A DNA stretch of 64,000 nt from an uncultured Clostridia bacterium (GTDB lineage: Bacteria > Bacillota > Clostridia > RUG12999), in contig CAKVOK010000006.1 of assembly GCA_934792465.1 (NCBI GenBank), positions 23,369-87,368 on the forward strand. Reading direction: 5' to 3'. Made by a program: the position numbers and the translations under genes. Below are positions 54,065-62,875 of the stretch, piece after piece. The notes beneath the pieces were generated by a model. The model did no database searches and was not told the DNA's origin. It saw nothing but the letters and a program-made list of their open reading frames with translations. How positions within the stretch are numbered: position 1 is the stretch's first letter; each line of letters starts with the position of its first letter.

Positions 54065-54181
54065 AACGGCACAACCTCATTCGGCGGCATATCTTGCGCC
54101 GCAGCAAATGACATATGTGTCAAAAAAGCGTACAGATTTTAAACAATTTATAAAAAAATTTATGAAATTTGTAAAAAGTAC

Positions 54182-54210
54182 TTGCAAAATTCCCGATTTT
54201 GTATTACAAT
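54182..54210 (+). promoter_or_regulatory. Promoter of the PucR-like/ftsEX transcript
   Basis: TTGCAA (54182-54187), 17 bp, TACAAT (54205-54210), about 40 bp upstream of the first start. Later genes through the Na/Pi transporter are closely spaced and may share it. Confidence 0.7.
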
Positions 54211-54251
54211 AGTATATGGATAATTGTATTCAATTCTAAGGAGGTATAAAA

Positions 54252-55334
54252 ATGAGCAGAATATACCAGAATGTAATTTTGCAGCTCAAGGACTTATATA
54301 ACCGCCGATTGGGCGTTATCGACACAACAGGAACGGTAACGGCATGCACCTACGGCATACTCGATTCGGCAACGGTGGAGCATATATTGAAAAAATATGC
54401 GGATCCTGCCGCATTCTATTCATATAACGGCTTTACTTACAAACCTGTGGGAAACAGAAACAAGCTTGATTTTATCACGTTTTGCGAGGGAGTTGACGAA
54501 ACTGCGCGTACCTGCTGCAGCGTACTTGCAATCACACTTTCGAACATCAAAATGTTCCATGACGAAAAATATGATAAATCAAATCTTGTAAAAAATATTT
54601 TAATGGATAATATTCTTCCGGGAGATATTCTTATCAAGGCGAAAGAACTTCATCTTGCGGTTGACGTCAGCCGTGTCGTATTTTTGGTACAGACAACAAA
54701 TACGTCAAATTTCTCTATATATGATATTCTGCAGAACCTTTTCCCCGAAAAAGGCAAAAACTTCATTATTAATATAGACGAACGCTATATTGCTCTTGTC
54801 AAGGAGGTTAAAGCCGACATTGACGCAAAAGAGCTTGAAAAAATTGCGAAATCCATTGCGGACACGCTGTATACCGAAGCGCTTGTCAAAGTATATATAG
54901 GTATAGGCGGAGTTTGCCAGAATATCCGCGACCTCGCAACGAGCTACAAGGAAGGGCAGATTGCCCTCGAAGTGGGAAAAGTATTCGATATCGAAAAGCA
55001 GATAATAAACTATGAAAACCTCGGAATAGGCAGACTTATATATCAGCTGCCGACGACTCTTTGCGAGCTGTTTTTGGCAGAGGTTTTCAAGAAAGAATCG
55101 CTTGACGTACTCGACCAGGAAACAATACTCACGATTCAGAAATTCTTTAAACACAACCTGAACGTATCAGAAACGGCGAGAGAGCTTTTCGTTCACAGAA
55201 ATACGCTTGTTTACAGACTTGATAAAATAGAAAAAATAACGGGACTCGACTTAAGAGAATTTGACCAGGCGGTTACTTTCAAGGTTGCCATGATGGTTAA
55301 GAAATACTTGCAGTCGAACGACCAGAGCTTTTAA
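54252..55334 (+). CDS. PucR/CdaR family transcriptional regulator
   Basis: A 360-residue regulator. The C-terminal HTH_30 domain is clear (about 290-350): FFKHNLNVSETARELFVHRNTLVYRLDKIEKITGLDLREF. The middle is a GGDEF-like/PucR sensor portion (SYKEGQIALEVGKVF), and the N-terminus is a sensor of unknown ligand. It lies only 11 bp before ftsE, an arrangement suggesting co-regulation of cell division genes. The ligand is not known. Confidence 0.85.
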   Translation: MSRIYQNVILQLKDLYNRRLGVIDTTGTVTACTYGILDSATVEHILKKYADPAAFYSYNGFTYKPVGNRNKLDFITFCEGVDETARTCCSVLAITLSNIKMFHDEKYDKSNLVKNILMDNILPGDILIKAKELHLAVDVSRVVFLVQTTNTSNFSIYDILQNLFPEKGKNFIINIDERYIALVKEVKADIDAKELEKIAKSIADTLYTEALVKVYIGIGGVCQNIRDLATSYKEGQIALEVGKVFDIEKQIINYENLGIGRLIYQLPTTLCELFLAEVFKKESLDVLDQETILTIQKFFKHNLNVSETARELFVHRNTLVYRLDKIEKITGLDLREFDQAVTFKVAMMVKKYLQSNDQSF

Positions 55335-55345
55335 GGTTATATAAA

Positions 55346-56035
55346 ATGATTTATTTTCAAAACGTAACAAAAGTTTATGATAATAACGTTGTCGCTTTGA
55401 GAAATGCAACGTTTCATATTGAAAAAGGTGAATTTGTATTCGTTGTCGGGCCGTCCGGAAGCGGAAAGTCAACGCTTACAAAGCTCATTTTCCATGAGGA
55501 ATTGCCGGACGAGGGAAGCATAAGGGTCGGGCAGTTCGACGTCTGCTCTCTGCCGAGAAAGCAGGTTCCTCTGCTGCGCCGCAGCATGGGCATCGTTTTC
55601 CAGGATTTCAGACTTCTGCCGAACAAGACGGTTTATGAGAACGTGTCTTTTGCCATGGAGGTTATAGGTGCTTCAAAGCGTGCCATAAGACGGCGTGTTC
55701 CCGATGTTTTGAGCATGGTTGGGCTTACGTCAAAGGCGAGATCATACCCGAATCAGCTGTCCGGAGGAGAACAGCAGCGTGTTTCCATTGCGAGAGCATT
55801 GGCGAACAGTCCGCACCTGATTATTGCGGACGAGCCTACGGGAAATCTCGACAATGATACAGCGTATGAAATAATGTCCATACTCGATTATATAAACAAA
55901 CAGGGTACTACCGTGCTTATGGTAACACATTCGAGCCAGATTGTGGACGAGATGCAGAAAAGAGTTATCGCCATTGAAAACGGTAATGTGGTAAGCGACC
56001 AGCAAGGAGGATATGCGTATGCTCAGAGCATTTAG
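55346..56035 (+). CDS. ftsE: Cell-division ABC ATPase FtsE
   Basis: A 229-residue ATPase that works with FtsX at the division site or during sporulation to activate wall hydrolases. Walker A GPSGSGKST, signature LSGGEQQRVSIARAL, Walker B LIIADEPTG are all present. Its end overlaps the ftsX start. Confidence 0.94.
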   Translation: MIYFQNVTKVYDNNVVALRNATFHIEKGEFVFVVGPSGSGKSTLTKLIFHEELPDEGSIRVGQFDVCSLPRKQVPLLRRSMGIVFQDFRLLPNKTVYENVSFAMEVIGASKRAIRRRVPDVLSMVGLTSKARSYPNQLSGGEQQRVSIARALANSPHLIIADEPTGNLDNDTAYEIMSILDYINKQGTTVLMVTHSSQIVDEMQKRVIAIENGNVVSDQQGGYAYAQSI

Positions 56036-56903
56036 ATACTATATTTCGCAGTCCGCCGTGTCTATGCTGAGAAACAAGCTTATGGTGCTCATAAGCATAT
56101 CAACGGTGATTTTCTGTATGCTTCTTCTCGGTCTTGCCATAATATTCGGCATGAACCTTACATATATATCGAATCAGCTGGAATCCCAGTTTGAAATCCA
56201 TGCGTTTGTGGATATTTCGTATAAGGAAGCGGACGCAAAGAAGCTGGAAAGCCAAATCAAAAAGATAGACGGCATTGCAACAGCAAAGTTTTCGGACAAA
56301 AACGAGGCGCTGACGAGCCTGAAAAAAATGCTCGGCAATGACAAAGACGCACTCGCAGGTCTGGAAGAGGACAATCCGCTTCAGTTTTCGTATAAGATAA
56401 CATTAAGCGATATAAAAAAAGCAAAAAGTGTGGAAACGTCACTGAAAAAAATCAAAGGCATAGAATCCGTTTCAAACAGAACGGATATTTTGAAGGCAAT
56501 ATCTTCGTTTGCGACGGTCGCAAGCCATGTGAGCCTTGTCGGAATGATAATTTTTGCGGTTATATCAGTGTTCATTATTTCAAATACGATAAAACTCGGA
56601 CTTATGTCGAGAAAAACGGAAATAGGAATTATGAAAAGCGTCGGCGCAACGGACGGATTCATCAGAAGTCCGTTCATTATCGAGGGTACTATAGTCGGTC
56701 TTGTCGGCGGACTTATTTCATACGTTCCGATAACGCTGGTGTACAAATCCGTGATAAATTGGTGGAACGGACTTTTCGGAATATTCCGCCTCGTTCCTTT
56801 GGAAAATATATCGTATGTAATATTGGGGGTGTTTCTGATTGCCGGTGCCGTAATCGGTTCAATCGGAAGTATAGCTTCGGTGCGCAAATATCTTGACGTA
56901 TAA
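56019..56903 (+). CDS. ftsX: Cell-division permease-like protein FtsX
   Basis: A 294-residue protein with four transmembrane segments: one N-terminal (LMVLISISTVIFCMLLLGLA), a large extracellular loop (about 45-160) and three C-terminal ones, the standard FtsX topology. FIRSPFIIEGTIVGLVGG is a conserved intracellular/membrane block. ATG 56019 follows AAGGAGG by 8 bases, so it is preferred to the nearer ATG 56013. It passes the FtsE signal to the M23 partner encoded next. Confidence 0.93.
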   Translation: MLRAFRYYISQSAVSMLRNKLMVLISISTVIFCMLLLGLAIIFGMNLTYISNQLESQFEIHAFVDISYKEADAKKLESQIKKIDGIATAKFSDKNEALTSLKKMLGNDKDALAGLEEDNPLQFSYKITLSDIKKAKSVETSLKKIKGIESVSNRTDILKAISSFATVASHVSLVGMIIFAVISVFIISNTIKLGLMSRKTEIGIMKSVGATDGFIRSPFIIEGTIVGLVGGLISYVPITLVYKSVINWWNGLFGIFRLVPLENISYVILGVFLIAGAVIGSIGSIASVRKYLDV

Positions 56904-56914
56904 GGAGAAAGAAT

Positions 56915-58054
56915 ATGAAATTTAAGTTTAAATCATTTGCGCCGTATTTGCTCACAGCTTTGATTTTTTCATCGTTTTCCGGCATTGCAAACGCACAGTC
57001 GACAAGCCAGAAAATATCCGAGATGAAAAAGAAAATAAGCGGTGCGGACAAACAATATTCGAATGCACTTCAGCAGAAGCAGTATTATGATAAGAAGATA
57101 GAGGCTCTCGCAGGGGATATATACAATGCGGATAAGATGATAAATTCTCTCGAAAGCGAGATTGAAGAACAGAATAAAAAGATTGAAGAAACAAGCGTAA
57201 AGCTCGAAAATAAACAGGAAAGCTACAATACAAGGCTGCGTGCGCTCCAGCACAGGGGTTCGCTCAGCTATATCGACGTTATATTCGGAGCGGAAAGCTT
57301 TTCGGATTTTCTGCTTCGGGTAAGTCTTGTAAACGACCTTGTAACGCACGATAAGAACGAAATAAACGAGATTGCGGCACTGAAAAGGGAAATCACGGAT
57401 GCCAAAGCGGCGGTCGAAGTGAAGCTTGAGGACAATAAGAACGCAAAGGCACTGATTGTGGCGCAGAAAGATAAGATGAAACAGATGTCTGATAAGCAGG
57501 AAGCGGCGATGAAATCTTTCATGGCAGACAAAGCGGCGTATAAAAGCGAGCTTGAAAAAGCAGAAAAGGCGAAAGCCGAGGAAGACAGAAAGGCTGCCGC
57601 AATTGCCGCACAGGCAGCGGCTTCGGCAAGGGCGGCATCGTCAGCGCAGACGGTGCGCTCGGCGAATGCAAGCGGATTTATGTATCCGCTGCCGGGCGGC
57701 GGACGTGTTTCGTGCAGTTTCGGATACAGGACAGATCCGTTCCCGAGCAATCATACGGGTGTTGATTTGGCGATAGCTTCGGGAAGTCCGATAGTCGCTT
57801 CAAAGGGCGGAACGGTTGCGAGCGTTGTAAAGTCGAATACAGGATACGGTAACTGCATAATTATAAATCATGGCGACGGAACGTCGACGAGATATGCTCA
57901 TTGCAGCAAAATGTACGTTTCAAACGGTCAGAAAGTTTCGCAGGGCGAAACGATTGCGGCGGTCGGCAGCACAGGTCTTTCGACAGGTCCTCATCTGCAT
58001 TTTGAGATATATATAAACGGCGCAAGGGTAAATCCTATGCCATATATAAGATAA
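56915..58054 (+). CDS. EnvC-like M23 murein hydrolase with long coiled coil
   Basis: A 379-residue exported protein: signal peptide to about residue 27, a coiled coil (about 28-245) ending in an Ala-rich segment, then an M23 peptidase domain (about 260-379). Zinc ligands are present: SNHTGVDLAI with H-x-x-x-D and GPHLHFEI with HLH, so it may be catalytic and not just an activator. It follows ftsEX by 11 bp, and FtsEX-dependent wall hydrolases of this shape are known. Confidence 0.92.
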   Translation: MKFKFKSFAPYLLTALIFSSFSGIANAQSTSQKISEMKKKISGADKQYSNALQQKQYYDKKIEALAGDIYNADKMINSLESEIEEQNKKIEETSVKLENKQESYNTRLRALQHRGSLSYIDVIFGAESFSDFLLRVSLVNDLVTHDKNEINEIAALKREITDAKAAVEVKLEDNKNAKALIVAQKDKMKQMSDKQEAAMKSFMADKAAYKSELEKAEKAKAEEDRKAAAIAAQAAASARAASSAQTVRSANASGFMYPLPGGGRVSCSFGYRTDPFPSNHTGVDLAIASGSPIVASKGGTVASVVKSNTGYGNCIIINHGDGTSTRYAHCSKMYVSNGQKVSQGETIAAVGSTGLSTGPHLHFEIYINGARVNPMPYIR

Positions 58055-58066
58055 AAGGAGCAATAC

Positions 58067-58528
58067 ATGAAAAAGGAACTTACGGCATTTCTAATATCCA
58101 TGCTGCCGCTTGTCGAGATAAGAGGAGGTTTGCCCGTTGCACTTGCCACCGGTATTTCGCCTGTTGCCGCAATACTTATAACGGTTGTTGGTAATATGAT
58201 ACCTATTCCGTTTATCCTCTTGTTTATACGCCCTGTTTTCGCATATCTGAAAAAGCATGGGAAAATAGGCGAAATAATAACGAAAATCGAAAAGCGTGCG
58301 CTTTCAAAATCCGGCGATATTTCAAAAAGAAATATAATAGGTCTTATAATCTTTGTCGGAATACCGCTGCCGGGGACGGGCGCATGGACGGGCGCATTGA
58401 TAGCTGCTTTGCTTGATATGCGCATAAAATATGCATTTCCGGCAATTGCACTCGGTGTGCTGATAGCCGCCGTAATAATGACGATAATCAGCATCTGCGG
58501 AATATCTTTTCTGCAATGGATGGTTTAA
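58067..58528 (+). CDS. Small multi-drug export family membrane protein
   Basis: A 153-residue protein with about four transmembrane segments of the Sm_multidrug_ex family. Landmarks are LPLVEIRGGLPVAL and IFVGIPLPGTGAWTGALIAALLDM, the latter diagnostic. The transport function is inferred from weak early reports; the substrate is unknown. It follows the M23 gene by 12 bp. Confidence 0.85.
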   Translation: MKKELTAFLISMLPLVEIRGGLPVALATGISPVAAILITVVGNMIPIPFILLFIRPVFAYLKKHGKIGEIITKIEKRALSKSGDISKRNIIGLIIFVGIPLPGTGAWTGALIAALLDMRIKYAFPAIALGVLIAAVIMTIISICGISFLQWMV

Positions 58529-58551
58529 TAAAAAAAGATGGAGTGTGCGGA

Positions 58552-60297
58552 ATGGACATTTTTAATATATTGACACTTATAGGCGGTCTTTGCCTGTTCC
58601 TTTTCGGAATGACGATAATGGGAGAGGCGTTGGAGCGCCGTGCCGGCAGCGGACTTAAAATGATTCTCGGTAAGCTTACGAAAAACAAGCTCATGGGATT
58701 TCTGACAGGTCTCGGCGTAACGGCTATTATTCAAAGCTCGTCGGCGACAACGGTAATGGTTGTCGGATTTGTAAATTCGGGAATTATAACGCTGCGTCAA
58801 TCCATAGGCGTTATAATGGGAGCGAATATAGGAACGACCGTTACGGCGTGGATTTTGAGCCTCGGAGGAATTTCGAGCGACAACGTGTTTGTGCGGCTTT
58901 TGAAGCCTACGTCGTTTACACCGATTCTTTCGCTTATCGGTATAGCGATGCTCATGTTCGGAAAGACGAGCAAGAAAAAAGATACGGGAACGATTCTTCT
59001 GGGATTTGCTACGCTGATGTTCGGCATGGAAACCATGACGTCGGCTGTATCGGGTCTTGCGGACGTTCCGGCATTTCAAAATATGTTTATTATGTTTAAA
59101 AATCCGTTTTTGGGCGTTGTTGTCGGAACACTGCTCACGGCTGTTATCCAGTCGAGTTCGGCTTCCGTCGGTATTCTCCAGGCACTGTCCGTTACGGGCA
59201 GAGTTTCTTACGGAGCGGCAATCCCGATTATTATGGGTCAGAATATAGGTACGTGTATAACGGCTATGCTTTCGGCATTCGGTACGAATAAAAATGCAAG
59301 ACGCGCCGCTGTTGTGCATTTGTCGTTCAACGTTGTGGGAACAATTATATGGCTGACGGTGTTCAGTATTGTTTCGGCGGTGCTGAAACCGGTATTTCTC
59401 GATATGCCGGCGTCGCTCCTCGGCATTGCAATGGCACACTCGGCGTTTAATATTGCCTGCACGGCTATATTGCTGCCTATGTCGTCGCTGCTCGAAAAGC
59501 TGGCGATTAAGCTTGTGCCGGATACGAGTAAAAAGGACGTTGTGGCAGAGCTGGACGAAAGACTTCTCGCAACGCCGCCGATTGCTCTCGACAGATGCAA
59601 TACGCTTGTGTGCGAAATGGCGAATATTTCCGTAACGGCGCTGAAAAAAAGCCTGAGTATGCTGACTAAATACAATCCTCAGACAGCTGAGTCTATTCTG
59701 AAATACGAGGATAAGGCAGACCATTACGAGGATATACTGGGTACATATCTTGTAAAGCTGAGCGGACATCAGATAAGCGACAGCGACAGCAGCACGGTTT
59801 CAAAGCTGCTGAAAGTAATCGGCGATTTCGAGAGAATTTCCGACCACAGCGTGAATATCCTGAAATCCGCAGAGGAAATGCATGAGAAAAAGATGAAATT
59901 CACGGACAGTGCATACGAGGAATTACAGGTGCTTTGCAATGCGGTTTCGGAGGTGCTGACGCTTGCGTTTACGGCTTTTGTGAAAGACGATTTGAGGATT
60001 GCGGCAAAGGTCGAGCCGCTCGAACAGGTGGTAGACGGCTTGAAAGCGAAGCTGCGAAACTGCCATATAAACAGGCTGAAAGGCGGCGAATGTTCCATAG
60101 AAGCCGGGTTCGTATGGGCAGATTTGCTGACGAATCTCGAGAGAACGGCAGACCACTGTTCGAATATTGCGGTCTGCATAATAGATTCCGCAGAGCATAA
60201 TATGAATCTGCATGAATCGCTCAGAGATATTAAAACGAACAATGCGGATTTTGACCGTATGTACAGAGAATATTCGAACAAGTACAGCATTGTGTGA
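58552..60297 (+). CDS. Na/Pi cotransporter family protein
   Basis: A 581-residue protein: eight or so N-terminal membrane helices with two inverted repeats carrying the diagnostic QSSSATT (VIIQSSSATTVMVVGF) and QSSSASVGILQALS motifs, then a C-terminal PhoU-like helical domain (about 350-580; RISDHSVNILKSAEEM and RTADHCSNIAVCI). Members move phosphate with sodium and are regulated through the PhoU half. ATG 58552 follows GGAGTGTGCGGA; the upstream residues of the open frame overlap the preceding gene. Confidence 0.92.
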   Translation: MDIFNILTLIGGLCLFLFGMTIMGEALERRAGSGLKMILGKLTKNKLMGFLTGLGVTAIIQSSSATTVMVVGFVNSGIITLRQSIGVIMGANIGTTVTAWILSLGGISSDNVFVRLLKPTSFTPILSLIGIAMLMFGKTSKKKDTGTILLGFATLMFGMETMTSAVSGLADVPAFQNMFIMFKNPFLGVVVGTLLTAVIQSSSASVGILQALSVTGRVSYGAAIPIIMGQNIGTCITAMLSAFGTNKNARRAAVVHLSFNVVGTIIWLTVFSIVSAVLKPVFLDMPASLLGIAMAHSAFNIACTAILLPMSSLLEKLAIKLVPDTSKKDVVAELDERLLATPPIALDRCNTLVCEMANISVTALKKSLSMLTKYNPQTAESILKYEDKADHYEDILGTYLVKLSGHQISDSDSSTVSKLLKVIGDFERISDHSVNILKSAEEMHEKKMKFTDSAYEELQVLCNAVSEVLTLAFTAFVKDDLRIAAKVEPLEQVVDGLKAKLRNCHINRLKGGECSIEAGFVWADLLTNLERTADHCSNIAVCIIDSAEHNMNLHESLRDIKTNNADFDRMYREYSNKYSIV

Positions 60298-60373
60298 TTT
60301 TTAAGTAAAAAACAAACATATATGTGTATAATTGTGCAAATTATATATAAAATAAAAAAAATCGAAAAAACAC

Positions 60374-60402
60374 TTGCTTTTTTGCAAAAGTTGTGATATA
60401 AT
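60374..60402 (+). promoter_or_regulatory. rpmE promoter
   Basis: TTGCTT (60374-60379), 17 bp, TATAAT (60397-60402), 41 bp upstream of the rpmE start. Confidence 0.65.
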
Positions 60403-60442
60403 AGTATCATTGATGCGTAAAAATCGGAAGGAGTGCAGATAA

Positions 60443-60649
60443 ATGAAACAAGGAATTCATCCGGATTATAAACCGGCTACGATAACCTGTGCGTGCGGTA
60501 ACGTAATCGAAACAAAATCCACAAAGCAGGATATTCGTGTTGAAATTTGTTCAAAATGTCATCCGTTTTTCACAGGTAAACAAAAACTTGTTGATACCGG
60601 CGGACGTGTTGAGAAATTCAGAAAAAAATTCAATCTCAGCGAGAAATGA
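60443..60649 (+). CDS. rpmE: Ribosomal protein L31 (zinc-binding form)
   Basis: A 68-residue protein. Zinc ligands CACG and CSKCHPF (CxC plus CxxC) mark the C+ type, the form kept when zinc is adequate. It is part of the large ribosomal subunit. No paralogue without cysteines was seen in the window. A terminator follows directly. Confidence 0.97.
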   Translation: MKQGIHPDYKPATITCACGNVIETKSTKQDIRVEICSKCHPFFTGKQKLVDTGGRVEKFRKKFNLSEK

Positions 60650-60664
60650 TTTTGCTGATGATAT

Positions 60665-60697
60665 GCCTGAGAGAATATTCTTTCGGGCGTTTTTTTT
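60665..60697 (+). terminator. Terminator after rpmE
   Basis: GCCTGAGAGA (60665-60674) pairs with TCTTTCGGGC (60679-60688), followed by a run of eight T residues (60690-60697). uvrC starts 22 bp later. Confidence 0.88.
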
Positions 60698-60718
60698 ACG
60701 AAAAGGAAGTGAAGCTTC

Positions 60719-62530
60719 ATGGATAAAATACGGGAAAAACTGAAAAATCTGCCGTCCCTGCCGGGTGTTTATATCATGAAAGACGAGGGCGGCACGGTTA
60801 TTTATGTCGGAAAATCGAAATGCCTGAAAAACAGGGTGACGCAATATTTCAAAAAATCCGGACACGGCGGAAAAGTCGGGGCGATGGTCGAAAATATAAG
60901 GGATTTCGAGTATATCGTGACGGACAGCGAAACCGAAGCGCTCGTTCTCGAATGTAATCTCATAAAAAAATATATGCCCCATTATAATATTCTGCTGAAA
61001 GACGACAAACAATATCCGTATATAAAGATAACGGCAGAAAAATATCCGAAGCTTCTGCTGGCTCGCAAGGCAGAAAAGGACGGTGCGGAATATTTCGGGC
61101 CGTATACCGCAGGCGTGGCAAACGATACGCTGGAGGTTATCCGAAAAATTTTTAAAATACCGACCTGCAAGAGGAAGTTTCCGAGAGATATAGGAAAGGA
61201 ACGTCCGTGCCTGAATTATCATATAAATATGTGCATGGCGCCTTGCAACGGAAATGTTTCCGAAGAGGAATATGCCGCCGTATTTTCGCAGATAAAGAGC
61301 TTTTTGGAGGGACGTATTTCGGAAACCGTGAAGAGCCTGAAATCGCAGATGTTTGCCTATTCGGAAGCATTGGAGTTTGAAAAGGCGGCAGCAGTCCGGG
61401 ACAAGATAGAACGGCTGAAGCAGCTCGGCGAAAAGCAGAAAATCACGGTATACGGCAGGAGCGACAGAGATGTTGTTGCGGCGGTCTGCGACGACGGACT
61501 TGCGAATGTACAGATACTCAACATACGCGAGGGCAAGGTTATCGGCAGAAACCGAATCTGGCTTGCATGCAATCTGAATGAGGACAAGAGCGCAGTGCTT
61601 TCATCGTTTTTGACGCAGTATTATCTGAACTGCGAGTTCATACCGGGGAATATACTTATAAACGGAGAAATAGAGGATAAAGAAGCGATAGAAAACTGGC
61701 TGACGGAAAAGAGCGGCTACAAAGTCAGACTTACCGTTCCGCAAAAGGGTGCGGGGCTCGACTTGATAAAATTGGCGGAGAAAAACGCAATGCAGGATAT
61801 AAGCGATTCCAAAAAGCTGAAATCCGCACAAAAGGACGCAAACAAATCGGCACTGGAACAGCTTGAAACGACGCTCGGACTTAAATTAAACAGGATAGAA
61901 GCATATGATATATCGAATACGCAGGGGGCAAATTCGGTCGGAAGTATGATCGTGTTTGAAAACGGTGTCCCCGAAAAAAGCGAATACAGATATTTTAAAA
62001 TAAAATCGGTAGACGGCATAGACGATTATAAATCCACGCACGAGGTTATAACAAGGCGGTTCAGACGCTGGACGGAAAAGCAGGACGAGAAATTCTCCAA
62101 AATGCCGGATGCCGTATTTGCGGACGGCGGTCTTGCGCACGCACACGTCATCGCTGCGGCGGTATCATCGGCAGGGCTTGACATACCCGTGTTCGGCATG
62201 GTTAAGGATACAACGCACAAAACACGTGCCCTGCTCACAACGGACGGCGAGATTATAATGCTGACTGATGAAGCATTCAGGCTTGTCTGCGAGATTCAGG
62301 AGGAGGTTCACAGGGTTGCGATAACGTTTCACCGCCGCCTGATGTCCAAAGATATGTCACGTTCCGTGCTGGACGATATAGAAGGAATAGGCGCAGTGAA
62401 AAAACGCCGGCTGCTGAGGCATTTCGGCAGCGTGGCAAAAATAAAATCGGCGACTGTTGAACAATTGATGAACGCTGATGGTATAAGTGCAAAAAATGCG
62501 GAGGTAATTTACCGGTTTTTTCATGAATAG
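60719..62530 (+). CDS. uvrC: Excinuclease ABC subunit C
   Basis: A 603-residue repair nuclease that makes both incisions in nucleotide excision repair. The GIY-YIG domain (about 14-95) starts LPGVYIMKDEGGTVIYVGKS, the UVR domain is LEFEKAAAVRDKIERLKQL, an RNase-H-like endonuclease half follows (about 380-540), and the C-terminus holds a helix-hairpin-helix pair (IEGIGAVKKRRLLRHFGSV). Full length; start ATG 60719 is preceded by AAGGAAGTG. Confidence 0.96.
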   Translation: MDKIREKLKNLPSLPGVYIMKDEGGTVIYVGKSKCLKNRVTQYFKKSGHGGKVGAMVENIRDFEYIVTDSETEALVLECNLIKKYMPHYNILLKDDKQYPYIKITAEKYPKLLLARKAEKDGAEYFGPYTAGVANDTLEVIRKIFKIPTCKRKFPRDIGKERPCLNYHINMCMAPCNGNVSEEEYAAVFSQIKSFLEGRISETVKSLKSQMFAYSEALEFEKAAAVRDKIERLKQLGEKQKITVYGRSDRDVVAAVCDDGLANVQILNIREGKVIGRNRIWLACNLNEDKSAVLSSFLTQYYLNCEFIPGNILINGEIEDKEAIENWLTEKSGYKVRLTVPQKGAGLDLIKLAEKNAMQDISDSKKLKSAQKDANKSALEQLETTLGLKLNRIEAYDISNTQGANSVGSMIVFENGVPEKSEYRYFKIKSVDGIDDYKSTHEVITRRFRRWTEKQDEKFSKMPDAVFADGGLAHAHVIAAAVSSAGLDIPVFGMVKDTTHKTRALLTTDGEIIMLTDEAFRLVCEIQEEVHRVAITFHRRLMSKDMSRSVLDDIEGIGAVKKRRLLRHFGSVAKIKSATVEQLMNADGISAKNAEVIYRFFHE

Positions 62531-62562
62531 TAATAAGATTTTGTCAAGATTTAAAAAAAAAC

Positions 62563-62591
62563 TTGAATTTTTGGCACAATAGAGGTATAAT
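62563..62591 (+). promoter_or_regulatory. Promoter of the TRAP-pfkA pair
   Basis: TTGAAT (62563-62568), 17 bp, TATAAT (62586-62591). Transcription would start near 62598, 29 bases before the TRAP ATG. Confidence 0.7.
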
Positions 62592-62626
62592 ATAATTGAG
62601 ATACATTTTGATTGGAGGAATGTTCC

Positions 62627-62851
62627 ATGAACGAGAATACACAGGCTGAATATATTGCCGTTAAGGCAAAAGAGGACGGCGTTCAGATAATAGGCCTTAA
62701 ACGAGGCGGAGATACAAGACTTTCGCATACCGAAAAGATAGACAAGGGCGAAGTGTTTCTCGCACAGTTTACGGAAACAATTTCGGCAATGAAAGTTCGG
62801 GGGAACGCAGAAATATATACGAAACACGGCGTTATTAATACGCAGGAATAA
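62627..62851 (+). CDS. mtrB: TRAP tryptophan-sensing RNA-binding attenuation protein
   Basis: A 74-residue protein that aligns along its full length and without gaps with Bacillus MtrB (TRAP), an 11-subunit ring that binds tryptophan then (G/U)AG repeats in trp leader RNA. RNA-contact residues Lys37, Lys56 and Arg58 (EKIDKGE, MKVRG) and the tryptophan-pocket region GLKRGGDT, AQFTE are kept; positions 25, 51 and 52 differ (Lys, Thr, Ile). ATG 62627 follows GGAGGA by 7 bases. It sits 25 bp upstream of pfkA, not near trp or folate genes; no trp operon is in the window. Alignment is from memory. Confidence 0.85.
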   Translation: MNENTQAEYIAVKAKEDGVQIIGLKRGGDTRLSHTEKIDKGEVFLAQFTETISAMKVRGNAEIYTKHGVINTQE

Positions 62852-62875
62852 AACAGAGGAGAAAGTGATTATAAT

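Noticed and set aside
2654..54250. Tail-to-tail riboswitches or tRNA genes in the gaps
   Set aside because: No tRNA clover-leaf or GGTTCGA-type arm and no recognisable riboswitch core were seen in the inspected gaps.
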